Below are positions 37,511-48,117 of a stretch of 64,000 nucleotides of DNA, piece by piece. Below the pieces are notes generated by a model. It ran no database searches and was not told the DNA's origin. It worked only from the letters and a program-made list of their open reading frames with translations. The stretch lies in the NCBI RefSeq assembly GCF_003244315.1, contig NZ_QKWH01000001.1:620001-684000 (forward strand). Reading direction: 5' to 3'. The DNA comes from Xylanimonas oleitrophica (GTDB lineage: Bacteria > Actinomycetota > Actinomycetes > Actinomycetales > Cellulomonadaceae). Within the stretch, counting starts at the first letter, position 1. The number at the start of each line of letters is the position of its first letter. A program made the translations under genes and the position numbers.

Positions 37511-38152
37511 ATGGCAGGACCGAGGAACGAGCAGGGCCGTGGCGGCGGGGCCGCTGCGGCAGACGCCGTGCGCGCCGTCGTGGGCCCGGTGGTGCACACC
37601 GCGGGGCTGTGGCTGGAGGACGTCCAGGTCTCGCGCGCGGGCGCGCGCTCGGTCGTGCGGGTCACGGTCGACCTGCCCGAGGACGAGGTGGGCGCTCTGG
37701 GGTCCGACGCGCTGGACGAGGTGTCGCGCGCGGTCTCCGCGGCCCTGGACGCCGACGACGTCGTGCCGGGTGCCTACACGCTCGAGGTCTCGACGCCGGG
37801 CACCTCCCGGCCGTTGACGCAGCTGCGCCACTTCAAGCGCGCGCGGACCCGGCTGGTCTCGCTGCGCCTGGCCGACGGCCGGACGCTCGAGGCGCGCCTC
37901 CTGGACGTGCTCGAGGCGGGCACCGAGGGCGCCGAGGACGGCGCGGTGCTGGTGCTCGACGGCGGGGCCCGGGTGCCGGTGGCGGACGTGCGCAAGGGCA
38001 GGGTCGAGGTCGAGCTCAAGCGGTTGGACGACCTCGACGACACGCAGGACACGGACGAGACCGGCGACGAGGGCGACGACGTCGGCGCCGACGCGGCCGA
38101 CGACGCCGAAGACGCTGACGACGCGGGCCCGGCCCGCACCCAGGAGGGCTGA
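37511..38152 (+). CDS. rimP: Ribosome maturation factor RimP
   Basis: A 213-residue 30S assembly factor. The N-terminal domain contains [20 protein letters not shown] and the segment [32 protein letters not shown] is the family signature. The last 45 residues are an Asp-rich acidic tail ([13 protein letters not shown]) beyond the normal 150-170 residue length. The ATG at 37511 has GGGAGGCAGG immediately upstream; a GTG at 37487 is in frame but less well placed. First gene of the rimP-nusA-ylxR-infB unit. Confidence 0.95.
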   Translation: MAGPRNEQGRGGGAAAADAVRAVVGPVVHTAGLWLEDVQVSRAGARSVVRVTVDLPEDEVGALGSDALDEVSRAVSAALDADDVVPGAYTLEVSTPGTSRPLTQLRHFKRARTRLVSLRLADGRTLEARLLDVLEAGTEGAEDGAVLVLDGGARVPVADVRKGRVEVELKRLDDLDDTQDTDETGDEGDDVGADAADDAEDADDAGPARTQEG

Positions 38153-38153
38153 C

Positions 38154-39221
38154 ATGGACATCGACATGACCACGCTGCGACTGCTCGAGCGTGAGCGGGA
38201 CATCAGCCTCGACGTGCTGGTCGAGGCGATCGAGCAGGCGCTCCTGTCGGCCTACCACCGCACCCCGGACGCCTACCCGCGCGCGCGGGTCGAGGTGGAC
38301 CGCCGCTCGGGCCACGTGACGGTGTGGGCGCGCGAGGAGACCCGGGTGCCGGACCCGGAGGACCCCGAGGGGCGCCCGCTGGTGGAGCTGGGCCCGGAGT
38401 TCGACCACACGCCGCAGGACTTCGGTCGCATCGCCACCGCGACGGCGCGCCAGGTCATCGTCCAGCGCCTGCGCGACGCCGAGGACGACCAGGTCCTGGG
38501 CATGTTCCGCGGCAAGGAGGGTGAGGTCATCGCCGGCGTCATCCAGCAGGGCCGCGACCCGCGCGTCGTGCTGGTCGACATCGGCGGGACGGAGGCCGTG
38601 CTGCCGCCGCACGAGCAGGTGCCCACGGAGCAGTACGTGCACGGCGAGCGTCTGCGCGCGTACGTGGTCGAGGTCGCGCGCGGACCCAAGGGCGCGCAGG
38701 TCACGCTCAGCCGTACGCACCCCGGGCTGGTCCGCAAGCTCTTCGAGCTGGAGGTCCCCGAGGTCGCCGACGGATCGGTGGAGATCACCGCGATCGCGCG
38801 CGAGGCGGGCCACCGTTCGAAGGTCGCCGTCCGTTCCAAGGTGCAGGGCCTGGGGGCCAAGGGGGCCTGCATCGGTCCGATGGGCTCGCGCGTGCGCGCT
38901 GTGATGGCGGAGCTGCACGGCGAGAAGATCGACATCGTCGACCACTCGGACGACCCGGCCCGGTTCGTGGCGAACGCGCTGTCCCCGGCGCGCGTGACGT
39001 CCGTCACGGTCGTGGACCCGGACGCGAGGGCTGCTCGCGCCGTCGTGCCTGACTACCAGCTGTCGCTCGCGATCGGCAAGGAGGGGCAGAACGCCCGTCT
39101 GGCCGCCAAGCTGACCGGCTGGCGGATCGACATCCGGTCCGACGAGGCGGCTGCCGAGCCCCGCGAGAGCGCCGCCGACGGGTCCGCGCCCAGCGCCACC
39201 CAGGAGCACGACCTGCCGTGA
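38154..39221 (+). CDS. nusA: Transcription termination/antitermination factor NusA
   Basis: A 355-residue RNA polymerase-binding factor. The order is: N-terminal polymerase-binding domain (about 1-130), S1 domain with [21 protein letters not shown], then two KH domains with [15 protein letters not shown] and [20 protein letters not shown]. The acidic C-terminal repeats of E. coli NusA are absent, as in other actinobacteria. ATG 2 bases after the rimP stop. The stop overlaps the next start (GTGA). Confidence 0.97.
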   Translation: MDIDMTTLRLLERERDISLDVLVEAIEQALLSAYHRTPDAYPRARVEVDRRSGHVTVWAREETRVPDPEDPEGRPLVELGPEFDHTPQDFGRIATATARQVIVQRLRDAEDDQVLGMFRGKEGEVIAGVIQQGRDPRVVLVDIGGTEAVLPPHEQVPTEQYVHGERLRAYVVEVARGPKGAQVTLSRTHPGLVRKLFELEVPEVADGSVEITAIAREAGHRSKVAVRSKVQGLGAKGACIGPMGSRVRAVMAELHGEKIDIVDHSDDPARFVANALSPARVTSVTVVDPDARAARAVVPDYQLSLAIGKEGQNARLAAKLTGWRIDIRSDEAAAEPRESAADGSAPSATQEHDLP

Positions 39222-39616
39222 CGCGAGCCGTCGGGGGGGCCGTGGGTCGTTCGTCGGGCGGCTCGCGCGCTAGACTGTCAGGGACCGGGCCGCGCGCCCA
39301 GGACTCGACATGCCCTCGCACCCCCTCGCCGGCAGGCTCTGCCGGACCGGTGCGCACGTGCGTCGGGTGCCGGGAGCGCGACCTGCGGTCGGTGCTCCTG
39401 AGGCTGGTCCTGGCGCAGGTCGCCACGGGTGCGGGTGAACCCCGCGTCGTGGTGGACGAGCGCAAGGCCATGCCAGGGCGTGGCGCCTGGGTCCATCCCA
39501 CGCTCGCCTGCCTGGACCTCGCCGTACGACGGCGGGCCGTGCCGCGCGCGCTGCGTGCGGCGGCCCCGCTGGACCTCACGGCGGTCCGGGACTATCTGGA
39601 ACGTGCCGACCGTTGA
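39218..39616 (+). CDS. YlxR-family protein (DUF448)
   Basis: A 132-residue frame whose conserved part starts at [15 protein letters not shown] (about residue 44) and continues through [17 protein letters not shown]. The family binds RNA or nucleoid and always lies between nusA and infB. The GTG at 39218 overlaps the nusA stop, but the first 43 residues are low-complexity and contain an internal TAGACT promoter-like box; a GTG at 39350 (MRTCVGC) would give the usual length of about 90. The true start is uncertain. Confidence 0.85.
   Translation: MTRAVGGAVGRSSGGSRARLSGTGPRAQDSTCPRTPSPAGSAGPVRTCVGCRERDLRSVLLRLVLAQVATGAGEPRVVVDERKAMPGRGAWVHPTLACLDLAVRRRAVPRALRAAAPLDLTAVRDYLERADR
39271..39276 (+). 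promoter_or_regulatory. Possible internal promoter ahead of ylxR core and infB
   Basis: TAGACT (identical to the rpsB -10 candidate) lies inside the 5' part of the ylxR frame, 74 bases before the in-frame GTG at 39350. Confidence 0.35.
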
Positions 39617-39782
39617 ACCACCGTCCCGACCGGGACCCTCACGGGTCCTGGCCGCACCACGCGTACGTCGACAAGGAAGCGGGTCAGAAGCCGATGGGCA
39701 CCCGATGAGTCCCCAGCGATGAGTACTCGGTACTAACGACGGTCCACCCTGCTGCCTCGGGGAGGGCCGAGACAGGAGAGAT

Positions 39783-42668
39783 GTGGCGAAGATCCGCGTT
39801 CACGAGCTCGCCAAGGAGCTCGGGGTGGAGAGCAAGACCCTGCTGGCTGAGCTGAAGGCTGCAGGAGAGTTCGTCCGGTCGGCGTCATCGACGCTCGAGG
39901 CACCGGTCGAGCGCATGATGCGCGAGAAGCACAAGGGCGCCGCTGGCGCGCCCGCGGCGGAGAAGCCCGCCGCCAAGCCTGCGCCCGCGAAGGCCGCGCC
40001 GAAGCCGGCCGCCGCCCGCCCGCAGCCCGCTGCGGAGCAGCCGGCCCCGGAGCCTGCTGCTCCCGCAGCCCCGGAGGCCCCCGCGCCTGCGGCCGAGACC
40101 TCGGCCCCCGCCGAGCGTCCCGCCCCCGCGCGCCAGCCGGGTGCCACTCCGGGCCCCCGCCCCGCTCCGCGCCCTGCCGCCGCCGACCGCGGTGAGCAGC
40201 GTGGTGGCGAGCGCGGTGGTGACCGAGGTGGTGACCGCGGTTCTCGCCAGGGTGGCGGTGCTCCGCGCCCGGGCAACAACCCGTTCGCGCCCTCGCAGGG
40301 CATGCCGCGCCAGGGCGGACGCCCCGGTGCAGGCGGCGGTGCTCCGCGCCCCGGCAACAACCCGTTCGCGTCGAGCCAGGGCATGCCTCGCCCCGGCCAG
40401 CGTCCCGAGCGTGCCGAGGCTCCGGCTGCCGCAGCGGGTGAGCGTCCTGGCGGCCCGCGTCCTGGCGGCCCCCGTCCCGGGGGGCCGCGTCCCGCGGCTC
40501 CGCGCCCCGGCGGCGGCGCTCGCCCGAACCCGGGGATGATGCCCGGCCGCACCTCCATGCCGCGTCCGGGTGAGCGCCCGGCCGCAGGCGGCGGTGGCGG
40601 CCGTGGCCGTCCCGGTGGCGGTGGCGGCGGTGGCTTCGCCGGTCGTCCCGGTGGCGGTGGCCCCGGTGGTGGCGGCGGTGGCTTCGCCGGTCGTCCCGGT
40701 GGCGGTGGGCGCGGTGGCGCCGGCCGTGGCTCCACGCAGGGTGCGTTCGGTCGCGCCGGGGGTCGTCCGGTCCGCGGGCGCAAGTCGAAGCGCGCGAAGC
40801 GGCAGGAGTTCGAGCAGATGCAGGCGCCGTCGCTGGGCGGCGTCAGCGTCCCCCGCGGCAACGGCCAGACGGTCGTGCGCCTGCGTCAGGGCGCGTCGCT
40901 CAACGACTTCGCCGACAAGATCGACGCGAACCCCGCGTCGCTCGTCACGGTGCTGTTCCACCTCGGTGAGATGGCCACGGCGACGCAGTCCCTCGACGAG
41001 GCCACCTTCGGCGTCCTCGGCGAGGAGCTCGGCTACAAGATCGAGATGGTCTCGGCCGAGGAGGAGGACCGCGAGCTGCTCGGGTCCTTCGCCATCGACC
41101 TGGACGCGGAGCTCGAGGCGGAGTCCGACGAGGACCTCGCCCCGCGTCCGCCGGTCGTCACGGTCATGGGTCACGTCGACCACGGAAAGACGAAGCTGCT
41201 CGACGCGATCCGCTCCACGGACGTCGTCGCGGGCGAGGCCGGTGGCATCACCCAGCACATCGGTGCCTACCAGGTGCGTGCCGAGCACGAGGGTCTCGAG
41301 CGCGCCATCACCTTCATCGACACCCCGGGTCACGAGGCGTTCACCGCCATGCGTGCCCGTGGTGCCCAGGTGACGGACATCGCGATCCTCGTGGTCGCGG
41401 CGGACGACGGCGTGATGCCTCAGACGATCGAGGCGCTCAACCACGCGCAGGCCGCCAACGTGCCGATCGTCGTCGCGGTCAACAAGGTGGACAAGGAGGG
41501 GGCCAACCCCGACAAGATCCGCCAGCAGCTGACCGAGTACAACCTCGTGGCGGAGGAGTACGGCGGCGACACCATGTTCGTCAACGTCTCCGCGAAGCAG
41601 CGCATGGGCATCGACCAGCTGCTCGAGGCGGTCCTGCTGACCGCGGACGCCGCCCTCGACCTGCGGGCGAACCCCGACAAGGACGCGCGCGGCGTCGCGA
41701 TCGAGGCCAACCTCGACCGCGGTCGTGGTGCGGTGGCGACCGTGCTGGTGCAGTCCGGCACGCTGCACGTGGGCGACGCGATCGTCGCGGGCACGGCCCA
41801 CGGCCGCGTCCGGGCGATGTTCGACGAGCACGGGGAGGCGGTCGACGCCGCCGAGCCGGCCCGTCCGGTCCAGGTGCTGGGTCTGTCCTCGGTGCCGAGC
41901 GCCGGTGACACCTTCCTGGTGGCCCCGGACGAGCGCACCGCCCGTCAGATCGCCGAGAAGCGCGAGGCCGCCGAGCGTGCCGCCCTCCTGGCCAAGCGCC
42001 GCAAGCGCATCAGCCTCGAGGACTTCACGAAGGCGCTCGAGCAGGGCAAGGTCGAGACGCTCAACCTCGTCATCAAGGGTGACGTGTCCGGTGCCGTCGA
42101 GGCCCTGGAGGACGCGCTCTACAAGATCGACGTGGGCGACGAGGTCCGCCTCAACGTCATCCACCGCGGTGTGGGTGCGGTCACGCAGAACGACGTCAAC
42201 CTGGCCACGGTCGACAACGCCGTGATCATCGGCTTCAACGTGAAGTTCGGTGAGCGTGTCGAGGACCTCGCGGACCGCGAGGGCGTCGAGGTCAAGTTCT
42301 ACTCGGTCATCTACCAGGCGATCGAGGACGTCGAGGCCGCGCTCAAGGGCATGCTCAAGCCGGAGTACGAGGAGGTCCAGCTCGGGACCGCGGAGATCCG
42401 CCAGGTCTTCCGTTCCTCGAAGTTCGGCAACATCGCCGGTTCGATCATCCGCTCGGGCACGATCCGACGGAACACGAGCGCGCGGGTGCTGCGCAACGGC
42501 ACGGTCGTCGGGGACAACCTCACGATCGAGTCGCTGCGCCGCGAGAAGGACGACGTCACCGAGGTCCGCGAGGGCTTCGAGTGCGGTATCGGTCTCGGGT
42601 CGTTCAACGACATCACCGAGGGCGACATCATCGCCACCTTCGAGATGCGCGAGAAGCCGCGCGTCTGA
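39783..42668 (+). CDS. infB: Translation initiation factor IF-2
   Basis: A 961-residue GTPase that brings initiator tRNA to the 30S subunit. The N-terminal helix domain ([19 protein letters not shown]) is followed by about 290 residues of Ala/Pro then Gly/Arg-rich repeats ([10 protein letters not shown] twice, [11 protein letters not shown] twice). The G domain starts near 455 with [32 protein letters not shown] and NKVDKE. Domains II-IV fill the rest. GTG start with AGGAGAG upstream. The 166-base gap before it holds AGTACTCGGTACT, a 5-base inverted repeat, and no gene. Confidence 0.98.
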   Translation: MAKIRVHELAKELGVESKTLLAELKAAGEFVRSASSTLEAPVERMMREKHKGAAGAPAAEKPAAKPAPAKAAPKPAAARPQPAAEQPAPEPAAPAAPEAPAPAAETSAPAERPAPARQPGATPGPRPAPRPAAADRGEQRGGERGGDRGGDRGSRQGGGAPRPGNNPFAPSQGMPRQGGRPGAGGGAPRPGNNPFASSQGMPRPGQRPERAEAPAAAAGERPGGPRPGGPRPGGPRPAAPRPGGGARPNPGMMPGRTSMPRPGERPAAGGGGGRGRPGGGGGGGFAGRPGGGGPGGGGGGFAGRPGGGGRGGAGRGSTQGAFGRAGGRPVRGRKSKRAKRQEFEQMQAPSLGGVSVPRGNGQTVVRLRQGASLNDFADKIDANPASLVTVLFHLGEMATATQSLDEATFGVLGEELGYKIEMVSAEEEDRELLGSFAIDLDAELEAESDEDLAPRPPVVTVMGHVDHGKTKLLDAIRSTDVVAGEAGGITQHIGAYQVRAEHEGLERAITFIDTPGHEAFTAMRARGAQVTDIAILVVAADDGVMPQTIEALNHAQAANVPIVVAVNKVDKEGANPDKIRQQLTEYNLVAEEYGGDTMFVNVSAKQRMGIDQLLEAVLLTADAALDLRANPDKDARGVAIEANLDRGRGAVATVLVQSGTLHVGDAIVAGTAHGRVRAMFDEHGEAVDAAEPARPVQVLGLSSVPSAGDTFLVAPDERTARQIAEKREAAERAALLAKRRKRISLEDFTKALEQGKVETLNLVIKGDVSGAVEALEDALYKIDVGDEVRLNVIHRGVGAVTQNDVNLATVDNAVIIGFNVKFGERVEDLADREGVEVKFYSVIYQAIEDVEAALKGMLKPEYEEVQLGTAEIRQVFRSSKFGNIAGSIIRSGTIRRNTSARVLRNGTVVGDNLTIESLRREKDDVTEVREGFECGIGLGSFNDITEGDIIATFEMREKPRV

Positions 42669-42684
42669 CGCACGCTCCCACGAG

Positions 42685-42718
42685 GACGGCGGCCCGGGCA
42701 GGCGCCCGGGCCGCCGTC
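42685..42718 (+). terminator. Hairpin between infB and rbfA
   Basis: A perfect 15-base stem (42685-42699 with 42704-42718) and an AGGC loop, 17 bases after infB and 26 bases before rbfA. Confidence 0.7.
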
Positions 42719-42743
42719 GTCCGTTCGACCAGAGAGGACTTCC

Positions 42744-43217
42744 ATGACCGAGAACCCGCGGGCCCGGCGGCTCGCCGACCGCATCAAGGTCATCGTCGCG
42801 CAGCTGCTCGACACGAGGATCAAGGACCCGCGGCTCGGGTTCGTGACGGTCACCGACGTGCGTGTCACCGGTGACCTGCAGAGCGCCTCGATCTTCTACA
42901 CCGTCTACGGCAGCGACGAGGACCGGGCAGGGACGGCTGCGGCGCTCGAGAGCGCCAAGGGCGTGATCCGGTCCGAGGTGGGCAAGCAGACGGGCGTCCG
43001 CCTGACGCCCACGATCGACTTCCACCTCGACGCCGTGCCCGAGACGGCGGCGCACCTGACCGCTGCGCTCGACGAGGCGCGGCGCCGCGACGCCGAGCTG
43101 GCGGCGCTGCGCGAGGGCAAGACGTTCGCGGGCGAGCAGGACCCGTACCGCAAGCCGCACGAGGACGACGCGCAGGAGGCGTCGGCCGAGGGCACGGAAC
43201 GCGAGGACGAGCGCTGA
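42744..43217 (+). CDS. rbfA: Ribosome-binding factor A
   Basis: A 157-residue 30S maturation factor that binds the 16S 5' region. The family start RARRLADRIKVIVAQLL is followed by IKDPRLGFVTVTDVRVTGDL and the KH-like core with GVRLTPTIDFHLD. A Glu/Asp-rich tail of about 30 residues follows. ATG with GAGAGGAC upstream. Its stop TGA (43215-43217) overlaps a CTG that is the probable start of truB. Confidence 0.96.
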   Translation: MTENPRARRLADRIKVIVAQLLDTRIKDPRLGFVTVTDVRVTGDLQSASIFYTVYGSDEDRAGTAAALESAKGVIRSEVGKQTGVRLTPTIDFHLDAVPETAAHLTAALDEARRRDAELAALREGKTFAGEQDPYRKPHEDDAQEASAEGTEREDER

Positions 43218-44182
43218 GCACGGGCCAGGACTCGCGGCCCGCGCGCCGGCCGACGGCTCCTGACGGCTTCGTCGTGGTGGACAAGCCAGCCGGGTGGACC
43301 AGCCACGACGTCGTCGGGCGGGTCCGCCGGCTGGCGGGGACGCGCAAGGTCGGCCACGCAGGCACCCTCGATCCGATGGCGACAGGGGTGCTCGTGGTCG
43401 GCGTGGGGCGCGCGACGCGGCTCCTGACGTACGTCGTCGGAGCCGACAAGGCGTACGACGCCACGGTGCGCCTGGGCGTGGGCACCACCACGGACGACGC
43501 CGAGGGGGAGGTCCTCACGGCCCCGGGGGCCGCACGGCGGTCCGTGGGGGACGAGGCGCTGCGCGGCGCGGTGGCGGCGCTGACCGGCGACATCCAGCAG
43601 GTGCCGACGACGGTCTCGGCGATCAAGGTCGACGGTCGACGCGCCTACGCCCTCGCCCGCGCGGGGGAGGACGTGGAGCTCGCGGCGCGGCCGGTCACCG
43701 TGAGCACGTTCGACGTGCACGCGGTGCGCGAGTCCGTGACCGACGACGGCGTGCCGGTGCTGGACCTCGACGTGTCCGTCGTCGTCTCCTCGGGCACGTA
43801 CGTGCGCGCCCTGGCGCGCGACCTGGGGGCGGCGCTCGGCACGGCCGGGCACCTGACCGCGCTGCGGCGCACGCGGGTGGGCGGGCACACCCTCCAGGCG
43901 GCGCGGACGCTGGAGGGGATGGAGGCGCAGGCCGACGCCGACGGCGTCCTGGCCACCATCGCTCCTGCCGAGGCTGCGCGGGCCTACCTGCCCGTGCGGC
44001 AGGTGACGGAGCAGGAGGCGGTGGACCTCGGCTTCGGCCGGTGGGTCGCGCCGTCGGGTCGGCCCGGCCCCGTGGCCGCCGTGGGGCCCGACGGTGCGCT
44101 GGTAGCCCTCCTGGAGGACACCCGGCGCCAGGGCGAGGACCTGGCGCGGCCGGTGCTCGTGCTGGCGGCGCAGGGGCAGTGA
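43214..44182 (+). CDS. truB: tRNA pseudouridine-55 synthase TruB, probable CTG start
   Basis: An enzyme making pseudouridine 55 in the T-loop of tRNAs. Motifs: DKPAGWTSHDVVGRVRRL, GHAGTLDPMATGVL (catalytic Asp), YDATVRLGVGTTTDDAEGE and SGTYVRALARDLG. The first usual start codon in frame is GTG 43274 (302 residues), but that would remove the conserved strand before DKPAG (GFVVVDKPAG). The CTG at 43214 overlaps the rbfA stop by 4 bases (CTGA) and has GAGGA 6 bases upstream, giving 322 residues. The function is firm; the CTG start is inference. Confidence 0.93.
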   Translation: MSTGQDSRPARRPTAPDGFVVVDKPAGWTSHDVVGRVRRLAGTRKVGHAGTLDPMATGVLVVGVGRATRLLTYVVGADKAYDATVRLGVGTTTDDAEGEVLTAPGAARRSVGDEALRGAVAALTGDIQQVPTTVSAIKVDGRRAYALARAGEDVELAARPVTVSTFDVHAVRESVTDDGVPVLDLDVSVVVSSGTYVRALARDLGAALGTAGHLTALRRTRVGGHTLQAARTLEGMEAQADADGVLATIAPAEAARAYLPVRQVTEQEAVDLGFGRWVAPSGRPGPVAAVGPDGALVALLEDTRRQGEDLARPVLVLAAQGQ

Positions 44183-44209
44183 GCGTCCCGTGACCGCCCG
44201 CGGGGTGAC

Positions 44210-44215
44210 CTACTC
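44210..44215 (+). promoter_or_regulatory. -10 box for ribF
   Basis: TACTCT, 45 bases before the chosen ribF start, in the 78-base gap after truB. Confidence 0.4.
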
Positions 44216-44260
44216 TTGACGCCGCAGGGGGAGCGGACCACGAACCGAGGAGCAGCACGC

Positions 44261-45256
44261 GTGCAGGTGTGGCAGGACCTGGCCCAGGCCGCGGAGGCCT
44301 TCGGGGCCGGCGGTCTCGGGTCGTCGGTCGTGACGATCGGCAACTTCGACGGCGTCCACCGGGGGCACCGTGCCGTGCTGGAGCGCGTGGTGGGCCTGGC
44401 GCGGGCCGACGCCCGGGCAGCCGTGGCGGTGACGTTCGACCCGCACCCGGCGCAGGTGCACCGCCCGGACGAGGCGCCCGACCTGCTGGTGGGCCTGGAG
44501 GACCGGCTGGAGCTGCTGGCCGGCACGGGCCTGGACGGTGTGCTGCTGCTCACCTACACGCTCGACCTCGCCTCCCTGACGCCGGAGGAGTTCGTCACCG
44601 GGTACCTGGTCGACGGGCTGCGGGCCCGCACCGTGGTGGTGGGCCACGACGTGCGCTTCGGCCGCGGGAACGCCGGGACGCTGGCGACGATGGTGGAGCT
44701 GGGCGGGCAGCACGGCTTCGAGGTCGTCGCGGTCGACGACGTGGGCCGCGAGGGCTCACACCTCGCCGCTGCGGGTGGTGGTGCACGCTGGTCGAGCTCG
44801 GGGGTGCGCGCGCTGCTGGCCGAGGGTGACGTGCGGGGCGCGGCAGACGTGCTGGGCCGCCCGCACCGGGTGCGCGGCGTCGTGGTGCACGGGGACGCCC
44901 GCGGGCGTGAGCTGGGCTTCCCCACGGCGAACCTCGGCGGCATCACGGGCATGGTGCCGGCCGACGGCGTGTACGCCGGCCGGCTGCTGCGCCCAGCACT
45001 GGCTGCGACCGACCCGGACCACCCCGACACGGTGCTCCCCGCGGCGGTGTCGGTGGGCACGAACCCGACGTTCGACGGCGTGGACCGGCGGGTCGAGGCG
45101 TACGTGCTCGACCGCGCCGACCTCGACCTGTACGACGAGGAGGTCGTGCTCGAGCTGGTGGAGCGGCTGCGGCCGACGCTGCGGTTCGACGGCGTGGACG
45201 AGCTGGTCGAGCAGATGCACGCGGACGTGGCCCGCGCCCGAGAGATCCTGGGCTGA
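44261..45256 (+). CDS. ribF: Bifunctional riboflavin kinase/FAD synthetase
   Basis: A 331-residue enzyme making FMN then FAD from riboflavin. The N-terminal adenylyltransferase domain has [20 protein letters not shown] and [16 protein letters not shown]. The C-terminal kinase domain has [12 protein letters not shown] and [11 protein letters not shown]. The start is the GTG at 44261, preceded by CGAGGAGCA; the longer frame from 44216 would cover the ribosome-binding site. The position between truB and rpsO is the standard order. Confidence 0.96.
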   Translation: MQVWQDLAQAAEAFGAGGLGSSVVTIGNFDGVHRGHRAVLERVVGLARADARAAVAVTFDPHPAQVHRPDEAPDLLVGLEDRLELLAGTGLDGVLLLTYTLDLASLTPEEFVTGYLVDGLRARTVVVGHDVRFGRGNAGTLATMVELGGQHGFEVVAVDDVGREGSHLAAAGGGARWSSSGVRALLAEGDVRGAADVLGRPHRVRGVVVHGDARGRELGFPTANLGGITGMVPADGVYAGRLLRPALAATDPDHPDTVLPAAVSVGTNPTFDGVDRRVEAYVLDRADLDLYDEEVVLELVERLRPTLRFDGVDELVEQMHADVARAREILG

Positions 45257-45291
45257 GAGCGCCGCACGGAGGGCTCGCCCCGGCGCACTGG

Positions 45292-45297
45292 TAGGAT
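45292..45297 (+). promoter_or_regulatory. -10 box for rpsO
   Basis: TAGGAT, 84 bases before the rpsO ATG. The leader contains a 6-base GGCCGT/ACGGCC hairpin (45303-45308 with 45313-45318). Confidence 0.55.
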
Positions 45298-45380
45298 CGT
45301 GGGGCCGTCAGAACGGCCGCGGACAGAGAGCGCCCGGTGGACAAGCCCCGGAGCACCGCGCAACGACCCTGAGGAGAGCC

Positions 45381-45650
45381 ATGCCGCTCGACACTGCCAC
45401 CAAGCAGTCGATCATCACCGAGTACGCGACCCACGAGGGCGACACCGGCTCGCCCGAGGTGCAGATCGCGCTCCTGACGCAGCGCATCAAGGACCTGACC
45501 GAGCACCTCAAGGAGCACAAGCACGACCACCACTCGCGTCGTGGCCTGCTCCTCCTGGTCGGCCAGCGCCGTCGCCTGCTGGGCTACCTGCAGAAGATCG
45601 ACATCCAGCGCTACCGCGCGCTCATCGAGCGCCTCGGTCTGCGCCGCTGA
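45381..45650 (+). CDS. rpsO: 30S ribosomal protein S15
   Basis: An 89-residue S15, binding the central domain of 16S rRNA. The whole family pattern is visible: [40 protein letters not shown] and [14 protein letters not shown] at the end. ATG with GAGGAGAG upstream. It has its own promoter and is followed by a terminator before pnp, as in many bacteria. Confidence 0.98.
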   Translation: MPLDTATKQSIITEYATHEGDTGSPEVQIALLTQRIKDLTEHLKEHKHDHHSRRGLLLLVGQRRRLLGYLQKIDIQRYRALIERLGLRR

Positions 45651-45661
45651 CCCACGCCGTC

Positions 45662-45694
45662 CCAGCCCGGTCCCTGTCGCAGGGGCCGGGCTGG
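45662..45694 (+). terminator. Terminator after rpsO
   Basis: A 15-base stem with one G-U pair (45662-45676 with 45680-45694) and a 3-base loop, 12 bases after the rpsO stop. In many bacteria this hairpin also feeds mRNA decay by the product of pnp, the next gene. Confidence 0.7.
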
Positions 45695-45863
45695 TCTGGT
45701 GAGATGTACCGGTAACACCCAGAACCGCGCCGAGCTCTCTCGTCCGGTCCTCGGTAGTGGCCCCCCGATCCCCGCCCCGGCACCTCCGGGAAGCCGGGAC
45801 GTGATCGGTGAGCCTCGATCGAAGACCGCCGGGAAGCGGCGCCCGCGAGAACGGAGGGCACCC

Positions 45864-48113
45864 ATGGAGGGTCCCGAGATCCAGTTCGCCGAGGCCGTCA
45901 TCGACAACGGCCGCTTCGGCACCCGTACCGTCCGCTTCGAGACGGGCCGTCTGGCCCGCCAGGCGGCCGGCTCCGTCGCCGCCTACCTGGACGGCGAGAC
46001 GATGCTGCTGTCGGCCACCACGGCCGGCAAGCACCCCAAGGACCAGTTCGACTTCTTCCCGCTGACGGTGGACGTCGAGGAGCGGATGTACGCCGCCGGT
46101 CGCATCCCCGGCTCGTTCTTCCGCCGCGAGGGCCGCCCCTCGACCGAGGCGATCCTGGCCTGCCGCCTGATCGACCGCCCGCTGCGGCCCCTGTTCGTCA
46201 AGGGCCTGCGCAACGAGGTCCAGGTCGTCGTGTCGGTGCTGTCGATCCACCCGGACGACGCCTACGACGTGCTGGCCATCAACGCCGCGTCGCTCTCGAC
46301 GCAGATCTCCGGCCTGCCCTTCTCGGGCCCGGTCGCCGGTGTGCGCGTCGCGCTGGTCGACGGCCAGTGGGTCGCGTTCCCGAAGTACTCCGACAAGGAG
46401 CGCGCGGTCTTCGAGATGGTCGTCGCCGGCCGCGTCGTCGGTGACGACGTGGCGATCGCGATGATCGAGGCCGAGGCGACGGACGACGCCTGGAAGCTGA
46501 TCCGCGAGGACGGCGCCCAGGCCCCCACCGAGGAGGTCGTGGCCGAGGGCATCGAGGCCGCCAAGCCGTTCCTGCGGGCCCTGTGCGAGGCGCAGTCCGC
46601 CCTGGCTGCCCAGTCGGCCAAGGAGGTCCAGGAGTTCCCGCTGTTCCCGGACTACCAGGACGACGCGTTCGCCGCCGTCGAGGCCGCCATCGCGGCGCCG
46701 GCCGCCGAGGCGCTGGCCATCGCGGACAAGCAGGCCCGCGAGAACCGCCTGGACGAGCTGAAGGCCCAGGTGCTGGCCGAGGTCGGCCCGCAGTTCGAGG
46801 GCCGCGAGAAGGAGCTGTCGGCCGCGTTCCGGTCGCTGCAGAAGAAGCTCGTGCGCCAGCGCGTGCTCACCGAGGGCGTCCGCATCGACGGCCGCGGCCT
46901 GCGGGACATCCGCACGCTGTCGGCCGAGGTCGAGGTCATCCCGCGCGTCCACGGCTCGGCGCTGTTCGAGCGCGGCGAGACCCAGATCCTGGGTGTCACC
47001 ACGCTGAACATGCTGCGCATGGAGCAGCAGATCGACTCGCTCGGGCCGGTCACGCGCAAGCGCTACATGCACAACTACAACTTCCCGCCGTTCTCCACGG
47101 GCGAGACGGGCCGTGTCGGCTCGCCGAAGCGCCGCGAGATCGGTCACGGCGCCCTCGCCGAGCGCGCGCTGGTGCCCGTGCTGCCGAGCCGCGAGGAGTT
47201 CCCCTACGCGATCCGTCAGGTGTCCGAGGCCCTCGGCTCCAACGGCTCGACGTCGATGGGCTCGGTCTGCGCCTCGACGCTGTCGCTGCTCAACGCCGGT
47301 GTGCCGCTCAAGGCCCCGGTCGCCGGCATCGCGATGGGCCTGATCTCGGACACCGTGGACGGCGAGACCCGCTACGCCGCGCTGACCGACATCCTGGGCG
47401 CGGAGGACGCGTTCGGCGACATGGACTTCAAGGTCGCCGGCACCCGCGAGTTCGTCACGGCCATCCAGCTCGACACCAAGCTCGACGGCATCCCCGCCTC
47501 GGTGCTGGCCGGCGCGCTGACCCAGGCCCGCGACGCCCGCCTGACGATCCTCGACGTCATCGCCGAGGCCATCGACACGCCGGACGAGATGTCCCCGAAC
47601 GCCCCGCGCGTCATCACGGTCAAGGTGCCGGTCGACAAGATCGGCGAGGTCATCGGGCCCAAGGGCAAGATGATCAACCAGATCCAGGAGGAGACGGGCG
47701 CCGACATCTCGATCGAGGACGACGGCACCGTCTACATCGGGGCCGTCGACGGTCCCTCGGCGGAGGCCGCCCGCTCGGCGATCAACGCCATCGCGAACCC
47801 GCACGTCCCCGAGGTGGGCGAGCGCTTCGTCGGCACCGTCGTCAAGACGACGTCGTTCGGCGCGTTCATCTCCCTCTCCCCGGGCAAGGACGGTCTGCTG
47901 CACATCAGCCAGATCCGCAAGCTCGTGGGCGGCAAGCGCGTCGAGAACGTCGAGGACGTGCTCTCGGTGGGCCAGAAGGTCCAGGTGGAGATCGGCGAGA
48001 TCGACCCGCGCGGCAAGCTGTCGCTCGTGGCTGTCACCGAGGAGGACGAGGCTGCGGCCGGGTCCGACGAGGACGTCGCGGACGCTGTCGCGACGGAGCC
48101 GGCCGAGGCCTGA
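45864..48113 (+). CDS. pnp: Polyribonucleotide nucleotidyltransferase (PNPase)
   Basis: A 749-residue phosphorolytic 3'-5' exoribonuclease. Two RNase PH domains (first with [20 protein letters not shown] and [10 protein letters not shown]; second with RGLRDIRTL and the catalytic [10 protein letters not shown]) flank an alpha-helical domain. A KH domain follows near 595 ([16 protein letters not shown]), then an S1 domain from about 655 ([20 protein letters not shown]). The start is the ATG at 45864 ([16 protein letters not shown]); the frame is open to 45699 without conservation. The 170-base leader contains the palindrome TACCGGTA. Confidence 0.98.
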   Translation: MEGPEIQFAEAVIDNGRFGTRTVRFETGRLARQAAGSVAAYLDGETMLLSATTAGKHPKDQFDFFPLTVDVEERMYAAGRIPGSFFRREGRPSTEAILACRLIDRPLRPLFVKGLRNEVQVVVSVLSIHPDDAYDVLAINAASLSTQISGLPFSGPVAGVRVALVDGQWVAFPKYSDKERAVFEMVVAGRVVGDDVAIAMIEAEATDDAWKLIREDGAQAPTEEVVAEGIEAAKPFLRALCEAQSALAAQSAKEVQEFPLFPDYQDDAFAAVEAAIAAPAAEALAIADKQARENRLDELKAQVLAEVGPQFEGREKELSAAFRSLQKKLVRQRVLTEGVRIDGRGLRDIRTLSAEVEVIPRVHGSALFERGETQILGVTTLNMLRMEQQIDSLGPVTRKRYMHNYNFPPFSTGETGRVGSPKRREIGHGALAERALVPVLPSREEFPYAIRQVSEALGSNGSTSMGSVCASTLSLLNAGVPLKAPVAGIAMGLISDTVDGETRYAALTDILGAEDAFGDMDFKVAGTREFVTAIQLDTKLDGIPASVLAGALTQARDARLTILDVIAEAIDTPDEMSPNAPRVITVKVPVDKIGEVIGPKGKMINQIQEETGADISIEDDGTVYIGAVDGPSAEAARSAINAIANPHVPEVGERFVGTVVKTTSFGAFISLSPGKDGLLHISQIRKLVGGKRVENVEDVLSVGQKVQVEIGEIDPRGKLSLVAVTEEDEAAAGSDEDVADAVATEPAEA

Positions 48114-48117
48114 TCGC

